Assembly: GCA_017556805.1 (NCBI GenBank)
Contig: JAFYMC010000036.1
Span: 1-64,000, forward strand
Source of the DNA: Lachnospiraceae bacterium
Lineage (GTDB): Bacteria > Bacillota > Clostridia > Lachnospirales > Lachnospiraceae
Length of the DNA: 64,000 bases
Direction: 5' to 3'
The notes beneath the pieces were generated by a model, which saw only the letters and a list, made by a program, of their open reading frames with translations, was not told the origin of the DNA and made no database searches. Both the position numbers and the translations under genes were made by a program. This document shows, piece by piece, positions 24,092-31,182 of this stretch (the first letter of the stretch is position 1; each line of letters begins with the position of its first letter).

Positions 24092-24595
24092 ATGCGGGAA
24101 CAGTTGACACAAAAGGATATAGAACGAATTGAAGCGGAAATCGAGCACAGAAAGCTGGTGGTGCGGAAGGAAGCACTGGAAGCGGTGAAGGAAGCAAGAG
24201 CTCACGGCGATTTAAGCGAGAATTTTGAATACCATGCGGCCAAGAAGGATAAAAATAAAAATGAAAGCCGGATTCGTTATCTGGAGCGGATGCTTCGGAC
24301 GGCGGAGATTATTTCCGAGGATTCCGCGGCAGACGAGGTAGGGCTCAACAATACGGTCACCTTGTATTTTGAAGAGGATGAGGAATGTGAGGAGTTTCGT
24401 CTGGTGACCTCTATCCGTGGAAATTCCCTAAAGAATCTTATCAGCATCGAATCGCCGCTCGGGAAGGCGGTGTACGGGAAAAAACTGGGAGAGCGTGTAC
24501 TGGTGCCGGTAGGAAACGGCGACGGTTATTACGTGGAAATTCGGGAAATTAAGAACACGGTGGATGACGGAAGCGACACCATTCGGTCTTATTAA
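24092..24595 (+). CDS. greA: GreA/GreB-family transcription elongation factor
   Basis: GreA enters the RNA polymerase secondary channel and stimulates cleavage of backtracked RNA. The N-terminal coiled coil carries the tip GDLSENFEYHAAK, with the catalytic acidic residues Asp40 and Glu43. The C-terminal FKBP-like domain ends in GEIREI-type strands. At 167 residues it is about ten longer than usual. It follows luxC by 21 bp with AGAGGAGA as binding site and could be read from the same transcript. Confidence 0.92.
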   Translation: MREQLTQKDIERIEAEIEHRKLVVRKEALEAVKEARAHGDLSENFEYHAAKKDKNKNESRIRYLERMLRTAEIISEDSAADEVGLNNTVTLYFEEDEECEEFRLVTSIRGNSLKNLISIESPLGKAVYGKKLGERVLVPVGNGDGYYVEIREIKNTVDDGSDTIRSY

Positions 24596-24647
24596 GAAAT
24601 TCATTGGAAACGCTGATACAGAATTATGTAAAAAGAAGTCGTTATAC

Positions 24648-24676
24648 TTGTATTTTACGCTTTAATATGGTATACT
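24648..24676 (+). promoter_or_regulatory. promoter of the degV family gene
   Basis: TTGTAT (24648-24653), 17-bp spacer, TATACT (24671-24676) with an extended TGG before it. Confidence 0.6.
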
Positions 24677-24720
24677 AGCTAAGTATGATTATAATCCCCC
24701 GAACAGTAATGGAGGTAGGA

Positions 24721-25602
24721 ATGAGCGACAATTATGTGATTGTGAGCGGTGCGACCGGAGATATGCCGCAGAGTATCATTGAGGAATACGGTATTCACGT
24801 GATTCCGATGACGGTCAGAGTCGGCGAGCAAGATTATTTATATCATCCGGATGAAAAGGAATTGACCTGCAAGGATTTTTACGCAAAATTAAGTTCCGGA
24901 GCGGAGTCTGTAACTACACAGATTACGCCGATTGTGTTTAAAGATGTGTTTGAGAAGTATTGTAAGGAAGGGAAGGATGTGTTGTACATTGCCTTTTCCT
25001 CCGGTTTGAGCGGAACGGTGAATTCCGCACGTTTGGTGGCACAGGAACTTTCGGAGGAGTATCCGGAATGTAAAGTCGTGTGTATCGACTCTTTGTGTGC
25101 ATCCATTGGGGAAGGATATCTGGTATATCTGGCAGGAAAGCTTCGGAAGGAAGGAAAATCCTTCGATGAGGTTGTGTCGTTTGTAGAGGAGAATCGTACA
25201 AGAGTATGCCATTGGTTTACGGTGGACGATTTGATTCACTTAAAGCGCGGAGGCAGATTAAACAGTTTGGAAGCGGTCGTCGGGACGGCACTTAAGATTA
25301 AGCCGGTGCTTTCTATTGACCGGGAAGGTAAGCTTACGGTAGTATCCAAGGTACGCGGAACCAAAAGAGGCATGGAGTATTTGATGGAACGTCTGGTAAG
25401 CGACGGTATTGATACAACGAATCAGACGGTGATGGTAGGACATGCGGATGCACCTGATGTTGCGGAACAATTAAAAGAGCAACTGCTTTCTGCGGGTCTT
25501 GTGAAGGATGTCATCATCAGCAATGTGGGACCGATTATCGGTACCCATGTAGGAAGCGGTATGTTTGCACTTACATTTTTAGGTGAAAATTATAAGTTCT
25601 AG
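24721..25602 (+). CDS. DegV family fatty-acid-binding protein
   Basis: DegV proteins (FakB-type) bind a fatty acid and present it to the FakA kinase for entry into phospholipid synthesis. The 293-residue protein shows the family features: an N-terminal VSGATGDMP strand and loop, PMTVRVG, TTQITP, the fatty-acid pocket region IAFSSGLSGTVNSARL, HLKRGGRLN and the ending VGPIIGTHVGSGMFALTFLG. ATG at 24721 with ATGGAGGTAGG upstream is chosen over the ATG at 24685. The nearby fatty acid reduction pair luxE-luxC could draw on the same fatty acids, which is an inference only. The prophage begins just behind this gene. Confidence 0.9.
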   Translation: MSDNYVIVSGATGDMPQSIIEEYGIHVIPMTVRVGEQDYLYHPDEKELTCKDFYAKLSSGAESVTTQITPIVFKDVFEKYCKEGKDVLYIAFSSGLSGTVNSARLVAQELSEEYPECKVVCIDSLCASIGEGYLVYLAGKLRKEGKSFDEVVSFVEENRTRVCHWFTVDDLIHLKRGGRLNSLEAVVGTALKIKPVLSIDREGKLTVVSKVRGTKRGMEYLMERLVSDGIDTTNQTVMVGHADAPDVAEQLKEQLLSAGLVKDVIISNVGPIIGTHVGSGMFALTFLGENYKF

Positions 25603-25603
25603 G

Positions 25604-25650
25604 TTTAAGAAATTGCGAAACCCTTGATTTTACTGGGTTTTAAGAAATTG
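25604..25650 (+). repeat. 12-bp direct repeat at the prophage border, candidate att or integrase site
   Basis: TTTAAGAAATTG occurs at 25604-25615 and again at 25639-25650, directly behind the degV stop codon. Between the copies, AAACCC (25618-25623) and GGGTTT (25635-25640) can pair. The attL core should lie in 25603-25695, but it cannot be fixed without the right end. Confidence 0.4.
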
Positions 25651-25656
25651 AGATGT

Positions 25657-25707
25657 AGCTTCCATGGGGTTGATAGCAACAAACTAGCAACACTATGGAA
25701 GCTTTTC
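25657..25707 (+). terminator. hairpin with T-run between degV and the integrase 3-prime end
   Basis: AGCTTCCAT (25657-25665) pairs with ATGGAAGCT (25695-25703), followed by TTTCT on the plus strand. The 29-nt loop is long, and the right arm overlaps the last codons of the integrase gene. Confidence 0.4.
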
Positions 25708-26757
25708 TATTGCCTCCCGGAGCTGCTCTACCGTCTTATGAATATACACTTTTTCGTCAAGGTCTTTTCCGGAATGCCCCATGAGGAGATTTCGGATAAC
25801 AGGGTTTGTACCGGCATCGTCCAGCATGGAGCTGAAAGTGTGGCGGCAGTCATGCAGCGTGTACTCCGTAGTTATTCCGATTTCCTTTATCGTATCCATG
25901 AAGAGTTTCCGGAGCTTGTCATAGGATATGCATCCACCCTTCTTTCTTATGGATGGCATCATGTACTCTCCAGGTGCATCGTATAGCTCTTTCACAAACT
26001 GCTGTATCCGCGGATGGATCGGAATGATTCGGTCCTTACCGGCATCTGTTTTGCTTCCGCCAGTCATAATCATGTTCTCTATATCCACGTTCTCCTTCGG
26101 CATTGTGGAAAATTCTTTCGCTCTCCATCCGGTGTAGATGTATATGAGTATGATTCGTACAAACGGAATTGCTGCATTGTTCCATAGTTTTTCTATATCG
26201 TCCGCACTGAACCGTACTCCGTGTTCTTCATCGTCCGGATTGCTTATCTGCAGAAACTCCGCATGATTCTTCTGAACGACATCCTCTCGCATTGCGAAGG
26301 CGTACATCCCCTTTATATGCAGTACCACGTTTTCTATTGATGCGCGTTTTAATGGGATGCTGTCGATGAGATTTTGCAAATCCCGGTGACGCAAATCGGC
26401 AAATACCTTCTTGTACAGAGGTTTGCAATGATTATATGCTGTTCTCGCTGCGTATTTTGACGATTCAGAGAGTTTCTTCTTTGAGGTGACAAATTTATCG
26501 TTGAAATACATTTCGTAGATTTCTGCGAAGGTGAGGTCCTTCCTGGAGAGGTCTACCGGATTCTTGTTGTACTCCGCCAGCGCAATCATTGCCTCAGTCC
26601 GATCCTCGTAGTATCCCAGGATTTCGTAGGTGTATGTCCCTTTATCATTTATCTTCGGATTCACACCCACCATCCAGGGGCGGCGGCGATTCCCGGACAG
26701 CTTCTTGATAGTTCCGTAGTTGTTCGGATTCCGCATTATCTGACGTTTTCTCGGCAT
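25693..26757 (-). CDS. int: tyrosine-type site-specific integrase
   Basis: A 354-residue phage integrase. The N-terminal arm-binding domain and the SAM-like core-binding domain (about 60-150) precede the catalytic domain, in which the tyrosine recombinase residues are seen: Arg in YTGWRAKEF, Lys in GGSKTDAGKDRIIP, the HxxR pair in LHDCRHTFSS, His in LLMGHSGKD and the nucleophile Tyr in EKVYIH. It faces the host gene degV, as expected for a gene next to attL. GGAAGTGATTTTTT precedes the ATG. A promoter region with inverted repeats lies upstream. Confidence 0.96.
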   Translation of the reverse strand: MPRKRQIMRNPNNYGTIKKLSGNRRRPWMVGVNPKINDKGTYTYEILGYYEDRTEAMIALAEYNKNPVDLSRKDLTFAEIYEMYFNDKFVTSKKKLSESSKYAARTAYNHCKPLYKKVFADLRHRDLQNLIDSIPLKRASIENVVLHIKGMYAFAMREDVVQKNHAEFLQISNPDDEEHGVRFSADDIEKLWNNAAIPFVRIILIYIYTGWRAKEFSTMPKENVDIENMIMTGGSKTDAGKDRIIPIHPRIQQFVKELYDAPGEYMMPSIRKKGGCISYDKLRKLFMDTIKEIGITTEYTLHDCRHTFSSMLDDAGTNPVIRNLLMGHSGKDLDEKVYIHKTVEQLREAIEKLP

Positions 26758-26785
26758 AAAAAATCACTTCCTTTCCAAAAAATGC

Positions 26786-26893
26786 GTGACTTTGTAGAAG
26801 GGAAGTGATATAATATACTCGTCTGATATTATATTTAGGGGACTTCCCTTATATATGGCATTTCGCTCCGGTTGCCGCCGGGGCGTTTTGTTT
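26786..26893 (+). ncRNA. candidate small RNA with promoter and terminator, divergent from int
   Basis: A plus-strand promoter GTGACT (26786-26791), 17-bp spacer, TATAAT (26809-26814) is followed about 50 bp later by a terminator CGCTCCGG (26864-26871), loop TTGCCG, CCGGGGCG (26878-26885) and T-rich DNA. The transcript would be about 70 nt and fits no gene; only an 18-codon frame (ATG at 26855) is inside. AAGGGAAGT (26798-26806) and ACTTCCCTT (26842-26850) form a perfect inverted repeat across the start site and may be an operator. Confidence 0.45.
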
Positions 26894-26896
26894 ATT

Positions 26897-27136
26897 TTAT
26901 TTTTTCTTTAGGAGCCAAATATTGAATGCTGCGAACACTACACACACAGGCAAACTTATAGAGAATCCAATCGCACCCATAAAAATTCCAATAAGTAAAA
27001 ATATAAGATTACCTACAACAGCCGTAATCAAAAAAGCTCCGCCGAAATCAAGAGATATTTTGTTTTTATGTTGCCATATTGCAAATGGAATAGTATAAAA
27101 TAAAAGGTCTAGTATTATTGTTAGAAATATATTCAT
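26897..27136 (-). CDS. small membrane protein of the lysogeny module
   Basis: A 79-residue, very hydrophobic protein with two to three membrane segments (about 2-20, 33-57 and 58-75) and a basic C-terminal KKK. No family is recognised. It sits between the integrase and the ImmA-like gene on the minus strand, so it is expressed in the lysogen; superinfection exclusion is a reasonable guess from position, not from sequence. The ATG is preceded by AAGGAGAAA. Confidence 0.6.
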   Translation of the reverse strand: MNIFLTIILDLLFYTIPFAIWQHKNKISLDFGGAFLITAVVGNLIFLLIGIFMGAIGFSISLPVCVVFAAFNIWLLKKK

Positions 27137-27165
27137 GTATTTCTCCTTAGCATCATACTATGAGT

Positions 27166-28197
27166 TTAGTTGAAAGGTAACTCTTCGTCAAAACCATCTG
27201 GGATACTAAGAAAAGCATCTGAAGGTTGCCGCCATGCCGATAAAATACCATTTGCAAAGAATATGCTTTTTTCTCCGCAAATAGGACAATAACGAGCGTT
27301 TGAAGGAAGAATTCTACTCTCACAAGCAAAGTTAGTACATTGGTTTACTAAGTTTGCGCCGCATATTTGGCAATAGTTTCCGTTTATTTCTGTTTCTTCG
27401 TTTTTACACTTAGGACACTCAGTTAATTTTTGATTTTCATGTGTTCGTAATAACGGATATTTCATATCGTCTTCATCTCTCCATTCTAAAGTATTTTTAA
27501 ATCCGCAGATAGGGCAGTGTTTACCACGGCGTTGAATAATTACAGCATCACAAATCTTACATTTTTTCTTGAAAATAAATTCGTAGTAATATGCAAAAAT
27601 CCGTTTATCGTATTCGTCTTCCGGATTCACATGTGACTTCCATATCTGAAATTCATAAAATCGTCTCTTGGATGCCGGGTCAGAGATTTTACACAGGGTA
27701 CGTATATCTTTTGCACTGTTTATGCGAAAACCTAAAAGCGCAGCATGTGGAACCAGTATGAGCTGTGCGAAATAATCTGCTTCTTCTTCAAAATAATAGT
27801 AAGATTCGTCATCAAGTCCTCTTCTATATAGTTTTTCTGTACCGGCTATTTCGTGATGATTTAAAATTACATGACCTAATTCGTGTGCTAAATTCCAACG
27901 TACTCTATTTGAGGTTGCAATGTTCTTATCTATGTCATTATAATATATACAGAATTTTCCGGTGGAACCTTGGCGAACCGCATACGAATCTTTTGTTTCG
28001 GCGGTAAGAATCATTTCTTCGTATGGAATTCTGTGTTTTTTTATTTGGCTACTATATGTGATCAGTTTTATATATTTGATATTTCTTATAAGATTACCTA
28101 TTTTTAATGGCAAGGAAGGGGTTCCATACATTACAAGAGTATCGCAAACCATCTGTTTAATTTCGTTTCGTCTATTATTCGATATCTCCAGAGTCAT
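27166..28197 (-). CDS. ImmA/IrrE-type metallopeptidase with three C-terminal zinc ribbons
   Basis: The N-terminal half (about 1-200) is an ImmA/IrrE domain with the zinc protease motif HELGH followed by a downstream EEEADYFAQ that supplies the third ligand. ImmA enzymes cleave the phage or ICE repressor after DNA damage. The C-terminal part has three CxxC...CxxC ribbons (CKICD...CPICG, CPKCK...CQICG, CTNFACE...CPICG), which are not usual for ImmA. The gene overlaps the repressor gene end by 23 bp; ATG at 28197 has GGGAGG close upstream, so translation is coupled. The partner and target is very likely the repressor encoded just before it. Confidence 0.85.
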   Translation of the reverse strand: MTLEISNNRRNEIKQMVCDTLVMYGTPSLPLKIGNLIRNIKYIKLITYSSQIKKHRIPYEEMILTAETKDSYAVRQGSTGKFCIYYNDIDKNIATSNRVRWNLAHELGHVILNHHEIAGTEKLYRRGLDDESYYYFEEEADYFAQLILVPHAALLGFRINSAKDIRTLCKISDPASKRRFYEFQIWKSHVNPEDEYDKRIFAYYYEFIFKKKCKICDAVIIQRRGKHCPICGFKNTLEWRDEDDMKYPLLRTHENQKLTECPKCKNEETEINGNYCQICGANLVNQCTNFACESRILPSNARYCPICGEKSIFFANGILSAWRQPSDAFLSIPDGFDEELPFN

Positions 28198-28561
28198 CTT
28201 CCTCCCAGTTATAGTCATCAAAATTTGCTCTTAATATGTTCATAAGTTTAGTTTTTTCCTTATCGGACATTTTATTTCGTTCTCTTTGGATAATTGATAA
28301 ATCGGAATCGATAGGAGCGTACTCGGTTCCATCTTTATCAAATTGTACTTTCTTTCTCACATCACTTCTTCCATAAAGATAATCCATATCTACATTAAAA
28401 TAATCTGCAATAGCTTCATATAGTTCTTTAGAAGGATATCGTTCGCCCATCTCCCACATTCCTACAGTGCTTTTGGAGGTGCCTAATTCATCAGCAAGTT
28501 TTCCTTGCGTAAATCCTCGTTCTGTTCTTAATTTGAAAATAATATCTTTAAATTCACTCAT
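28175..28561 (-). CDS. CI-type HTH (XRE) lysogeny repressor
   Basis: A 128-residue repressor. The N-terminal helix-turn-helix of the Cro/C1 type is clear (KLRTERGFTQGKLADELGTSKSTVGMWEMGERYP region). The acidic C-terminal tail (about 80-128) has no peptidase motif, so it cannot cleave itself like lambda CI; the neighbouring ImmA-like protease would do so. ATG at 28561 has AAAGGGGG upstream; the longer in-frame start at 28621 lies inside an operator. It is transcribed away from the Cro-like gene from a shared operator region. Confidence 0.9.
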   Translation of the reverse strand: MSEFKDIIFKLRTERGFTQGKLADELGTSKSTVGMWEMGERYPSKELYEAIADYFNVDMDYLYGRSDVRKKVQFDKDGTEYAPIDSDLSIIQRERNKMSDKEKTKLMNILRANFDDYNWEEDDSGDIE

Positions 28562-28592
28562 TTGTGATGCCCCCTTTCTAATGTATATAGTA

Positions 28593-28621
28593 ATAATATC
28601 ACAAAAAGTGAAGAAAAGCAA
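28593..28621 (-). promoter_or_regulatory. repressor promoter
   Basis: On the minus strand: TTGCTT (28621-28616), 17-bp spacer, TATTAT (28598-28593). Operator 1 (28600-28610) lies in the spacer, so the repressor can shut off its own gene. Confidence 0.65.
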
Positions 28622-28717
28622 TAATTAAAAACACAATAAGTGAAAAAAATAAATCACAAAAAGTGATTGACAAAAATCACAAAGAGTGGTATTATGTACA
28701 AAAAGCCACTAAAAGTG
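28600..28717. promoter_or_regulatory. five palindromic operators of the lysogeny switch
   Basis: CAC-N5-GTG palindromes occur at 28600-28610 (CACAAAAAGTG), 28632-28642 (CACAATAAGTG), 28655-28665 (CACAAAAAGTG), 28678-28688 (CACAAAGAGTG) and 28707-28717 (CACTAAAAGTG), most extended to TCAC/GTGA. They cover both divergent promoters and the start of the early transcript, as in a lambda-like switch. Repressor and Cro are the expected ligands. Confidence 0.8.
28667..28695 (+). promoter_or_regulatory. early (lytic) promoter
   Basis: Perfect TTGACA (28667-28672), 17-bp spacer, TATTAT (28690-28695). Operator 4 lies in the spacer; operators 3 and 5 flank the promoter. Confidence 0.8.
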
Positions 28718-28736
28718 AGCGGAAAGGAGCGTTACA

Positions 28737-28970
28737 TTGAACAACTTAGTTATCGCAAAAAAACTAATCGAATTACGAGGCGACAGAACACAGGCGCAGA
28801 TTGCAAAGGCGATTGGTGTTTCGCCTTCGGCGTATAGTATGTATGAAGTAGGACAAAGAATACCTCGTGATGAGATAAAGGTGAAAATTGCAAGGTTTTA
28901 TAAGAAATCTGTGCAGTCGATTTTTTTTAATGACGAAGCCACAAATAGTGAACAAAAGGAGGCATTATGA
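28737..28970 (+). CDS. Cro-like HTH (XRE) regulator, TTG start
   Basis: A 77-residue DNA-binding protein made of almost nothing but one helix-turn-helix of the Cro/C1 type (KKLIELRGDRTQAQIAKAIGVSPSAYSMYEVGQRIPRDE region). The start is TTG with AAAGGAG about 7 bp upstream; no ATG fits. It is the first gene of the early operon, next to the operators, so Cro function (keeping the repressor off) is likely. Its end overlaps the antirepressor gene by 4 bp (ATGA). Confidence 0.85.
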   Translation: MNNLVIAKKLIELRGDRTQAQIAKAIGVSPSAYSMYEVGQRIPRDEIKVKIARFYKKSVQSIFFNDEATNSEQKEAL

Positions 28971-29671
28971 ACAACTTACAAATTTTCAACTCCGCAGAGT
29001 TCGGAGAGATCAGAACAGTAACGATTGGTGGAGAGCCGTGGTTTGTGGCAAAGGATATTTGCGAAGTGTTAAAGCACACAAATCCTACTGTCGCAATGCA
29101 GATGTTAGAGGAAGATGAACGCACTAAAGTTTCTTTAGGCCGTGCAGGAGAAACAAATGTTATTAACGAAAGCGGACTTTATGCGTTGATTATCAAAAGT
29201 AATTTGCCGAGTGCGAAGAAGTTCCGAAAGTGGGTTACATCAGAAGTTCTTCCGTCTATCCGCAGAACCGGCACATACAACCTTCCGGGTACATACAAGG
29301 AAGCGTTGATTCAGTTGGTAGCACAGGTGGAAGAAAACGAGAAGCTGGCACTTGAAAACTCGGAGTTAAAGCCGAAGGCAGAGTTCTTCGATGCTGTGGC
29401 AGATAGCAAGACAGCGTTCTCAATGCAAGAGGTAGCGAAGGTGCTTGCAATCAAGGGATATGGAAGAAACAACCTCTTTGAGTTTTTGAGAAATGAGGAA
29501 ATCTTAGACCGGTACAACGTGCCGTATCAGAGATATGTTGACTGCGGATGGTTCCGGGTTATCGAGCAAAAGTACATGAGGGACGGAGAACCGTGTGTAT
29601 CTACAAAGACTCTGGTGTATCAGAAGGGCGTGGATGCGATTCGGAAGCGGATTATGCAGAAGACTGCGTAG
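28967..29671 (+). CDS. phage antirepressor, BRO-N and KilA-C domains
   Basis: A 234-residue protein with an N-terminal BRO domain (about 5-100, with EPWFVAKDICEVL, LRRAGET-like NVINESGLYALI and FRKWVTSEVLPSIRRTG) and a C-terminal KilA-C/ANT domain (about 125-230, with FFDAVADSKTAFSMQEVAKVL). Such proteins counter the repressor or regulate early genes, probably by protein binding or DNA binding. AAAGGAGG precedes the ATG, which overlaps the Cro-like stop codon. Confidence 0.92.
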   Translation: MNNLQIFNSAEFGEIRTVTIGGEPWFVAKDICEVLKHTNPTVAMQMLEEDERTKVSLGRAGETNVINESGLYALIIKSNLPSAKKFRKWVTSEVLPSIRRTGTYNLPGTYKEALIQLVAQVEENEKLALENSELKPKAEFFDAVADSKTAFSMQEVAKVLAIKGYGRNNLFEFLRNEEILDRYNVPYQRYVDCGWFRVIEQKYMRDGEPCVSTKTLVYQKGVDAIRKRIMQKTA

Positions 29672-29686
29672 GGAAGGAGTGATTAC

Positions 29687-29941
29687 ATGGCGTTTGCTAC
29701 AAAGAACATCACTGTAGAAGAAGCGTGCCACTTCCTCAATATCGACCGGCAGAGATTTCAGAATCTGGTCCGCCGGGGTGACTTCGCGGACATAGCCGAG
29801 GCGATCGATTCGCTTTCTGGTGAGAAAAAGAAGAAGAAGTATTACATCAAGGCCGGTGCATTTTTACAAAAATACGCATTAACTTGGGATGATATTTTTG
29901 CGCTGAGAGAAGAGATGGCGCAGAAAGGAGTTGCGGTATGA
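29687..29941 (+). CDS. small DNA-binding protein, excisionase-like
   Basis: An 84-residue protein starting MAFATKNITVEEACHFLNID, a pattern of MerR/excisionase-like winged helix proteins (a helix with AxxFLNID..RFQNLVRRGDF followed by a basic KKKKKYYI wing). It is far from the integrase, so a role in early gene control is as likely as excision. AAGGAGTG precedes the ATG. It overlaps the next small frame by ATGA. Confidence 0.6.
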   Translation: MAFATKNITVEEACHFLNIDRQRFQNLVRRGDFADIAEAIDSLSGEKKKKKYYIKAGAFLQKYALTWDDIFALREEMAQKGVAV

Positions 29942-30060
29942 ATGATGAAATTTCTGTAGAAAACATTTCGCTTTTTGACTGCTATGTATATGCGGCCAGA
30001 GGATACAGAGCAACCGTTGAAAACGGCATGGTTACTGAGTTTTCTAAGGAAGAGGAGTAA
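29938..30060 (+). CDS. 40-residue early protein, unrecognised
   Basis: ATG at 29938 overlaps the previous stop (ATGA) with AAAGGAGTTGCG upstream, and the frame ends with TAA at 30058-30060. The product (MNDEISVENISLFDCYVYAA start) is acidic and matches no family. Tight coupling and a good ribosome site support it as a real gene. Confidence 0.55.
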   Translation: MNDEISVENISLFDCYVYAARGYRATVENGMVTEFSKEEE

Positions 30061-30076
30061 AGAAATCCCTTCCGAA

Positions 30077-30176
30077 ACGGCGTAAATTTGGCGCGCATTT
30101 TGCACGCCACTTGAACGGCAAATGTAATACAAACGGCGTTACACTGGCGCACGTTTGGCGTGCAGTTGGCGTACTG
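30077..30176 (+). repeat. 11-bp GGCG iterons, candidate replication origin
   Basis: Direct 11-bp units with core GGCGYRC: ACGGCGTAAAT (30077-30087), TTGGCGCGCAT (30088-30098), an inverted copy TTTGCACGCCA (30099-30109), then four in tandem: ACGGCGTTACA (30133-30143), CTGGCGCACGT (30144-30154), TTGGCGTGCAG (30155-30165), TTGGCGTACTG (30166-30176). The same unit repeats four times inside the replisome organiser gene (41042-41085). Together with the T-rich hexamers directly after it, this resembles an iteron origin. Confidence 0.65.
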
Positions 30177-30179
30177 AGG

Positions 30180-30227
30180 TTTAGGTTTAGGTTTAGGTAT
30201 AGGTTTAGGTTAAGATTTAGGTTTAGT
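30180..30227 (+). repeat. eight TTTAGG-type hexamers next to the iterons
   Basis: TTTAGG x3 (30180-30197), TATAGG, TTTAGG, TTAAGA, TTTAGG and TTTAGT run to 30227 without gaps. Six-base periodicity without coding sense suggests a DNA-unwinding element or binding array rather than a gene. It resembles telomere repeats only by sequence. Confidence 0.75.
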
Positions 30228-30316
30228 ATACTACTCCGTTATATATTTTCCCCTAAAGGAGAAAATAATAACTCCGTAGTAAAGAAAAAATGCTAAAAAA
30301 AGAAAGTTGGTGCGGT

Positions 30317-30520
30317 ATGGGTTTTTACACAAACGATCCGGTAGCTGATGCGGAAGCGTATTCGGCGTACCAAGAAAGACAGTTGCTTAAGCTCCCGGTA
30401 TGTCGCAAGTGTAAGGAGCGCATACAGGATGATACCTGTTTCAAGATTGATGGTGAGGCGTACCACGATGGATGCGCTCGGAAACTGTTTGAGGTATGGA
30501 CAGAGGATTTGATGGATTAA
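30317..30520 (+). CDS. small protein with a Cys/His zinc-binding motif
   Basis: A 67-residue protein with CRKCKERI...CFKIDGEAYHDGC, a LIM-like or single zinc finger pattern (two CxxC-like pairs and a His). The N-terminus MGFYTNDPVADAEAYSAYQ resembles other small Clostridial phage proteins. An ATG at 30290 also fits the frame, but the family-like N-terminus starts at 30317. It is the first gene after the iteron region. Confidence 0.55.
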   Translation: MGFYTNDPVADAEAYSAYQERQLLKLPVCRKCKERIQDDTCFKIDGEAYHDGCARKLFEVWTEDLMD

Positions 30521-30532
30521 CGGAGGATTGAT

Positions 30533-31165
30533 ATGCAAGAGACAGAAAAGATTTACAGCGCGATACACGGAGTTATCTCGGATATCGGCGTGATAACGAA
30601 GGAGAAAAAGAATACGCAAGGGGATTACATGTACCGAGGCGTGGATGATGTTATGAATGCCCTACAGCCGGCACTTATCAAAAACAAATTGTTTATCGTG
30701 CCTACGGTAACAAATGAGCAGCGAGAGGAAAGAGCATCCAAGAACGGCGGAACGTTACTCTATACGAGACTGACGGTAGAGTTCCGGTTCTTTGCAGAGG
30801 ACGGAAGCAATATTGTTGCTACGGTTATCGGTGAGGCGATGGATTCCGGAGATAAGGCAACGAACAAGGCTTTATCGGTTGCGTATAAATACGCTTGCTT
30901 CCAGGTATTCTGCATCCCTACAGACGAGGCGGACGATGCGGACCGCGAGGAACCGCAACCGGAGACTCTGTATGTGGATTCCACGAAGATTACAGTGCTT
31001 CGGGACAAGTTGAAGCAGAAAGGCGTTAAGGAAGAGGCAATACTGGAGAGATACCACTGTGAAACTATTGAGAAATTGACGGTTGTAGACTTTATGAAGG
31101 CGATGTCCGGTCTGGAAAAGACTCCGGATGCAAAGGCTGAACCGGATGTGGATTTTGGAATTTAA
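30533..31165 (+). CDS. erf: ERF family single-strand annealing recombinase
   Basis: ERF proteins anneal single-stranded DNA and drive phage recombination, often to circularise the genome. The 210-residue protein has the ERF core (about 1-140): YMYRGVDDVMNALQPAL and the highly conserved GEAMDSGDKATNKALSVAYKYA. The C-terminal part (about 150-210) is a small helical domain with an acidic end, PDVDFGI, of the sort that contacts single-strand binding proteins. CGGAGGA precedes the ATG. It stands next to the DUF1351 gene, its usual partner. Confidence 0.9.
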   Translation: MQETEKIYSAIHGVISDIGVITKEKKNTQGDYMYRGVDDVMNALQPALIKNKLFIVPTVTNEQREERASKNGGTLLYTRLTVEFRFFAEDGSNIVATVIGEAMDSGDKATNKALSVAYKYACFQVFCIPTDEADDADREEPQPETLYVDSTKITVLRDKLKQKGVKEEAILERYHCETIEKLTVVDFMKAMSGLEKTPDAKAEPDVDFGI

Positions 31166-31182
31166 GAGAGGAGATTGAGACT

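Noticed and set aside
30180-30227. true telomere sequence or eukaryotic contamination
   Set aside because: It lies inside an intact phage operon next to iterons; only 8 imperfect hexamers.
30111-30296. frame with an FRFRFRYRF stretch
   Set aside because: It is the translation of the TTTAGG hexamers; no ribosome site or family.
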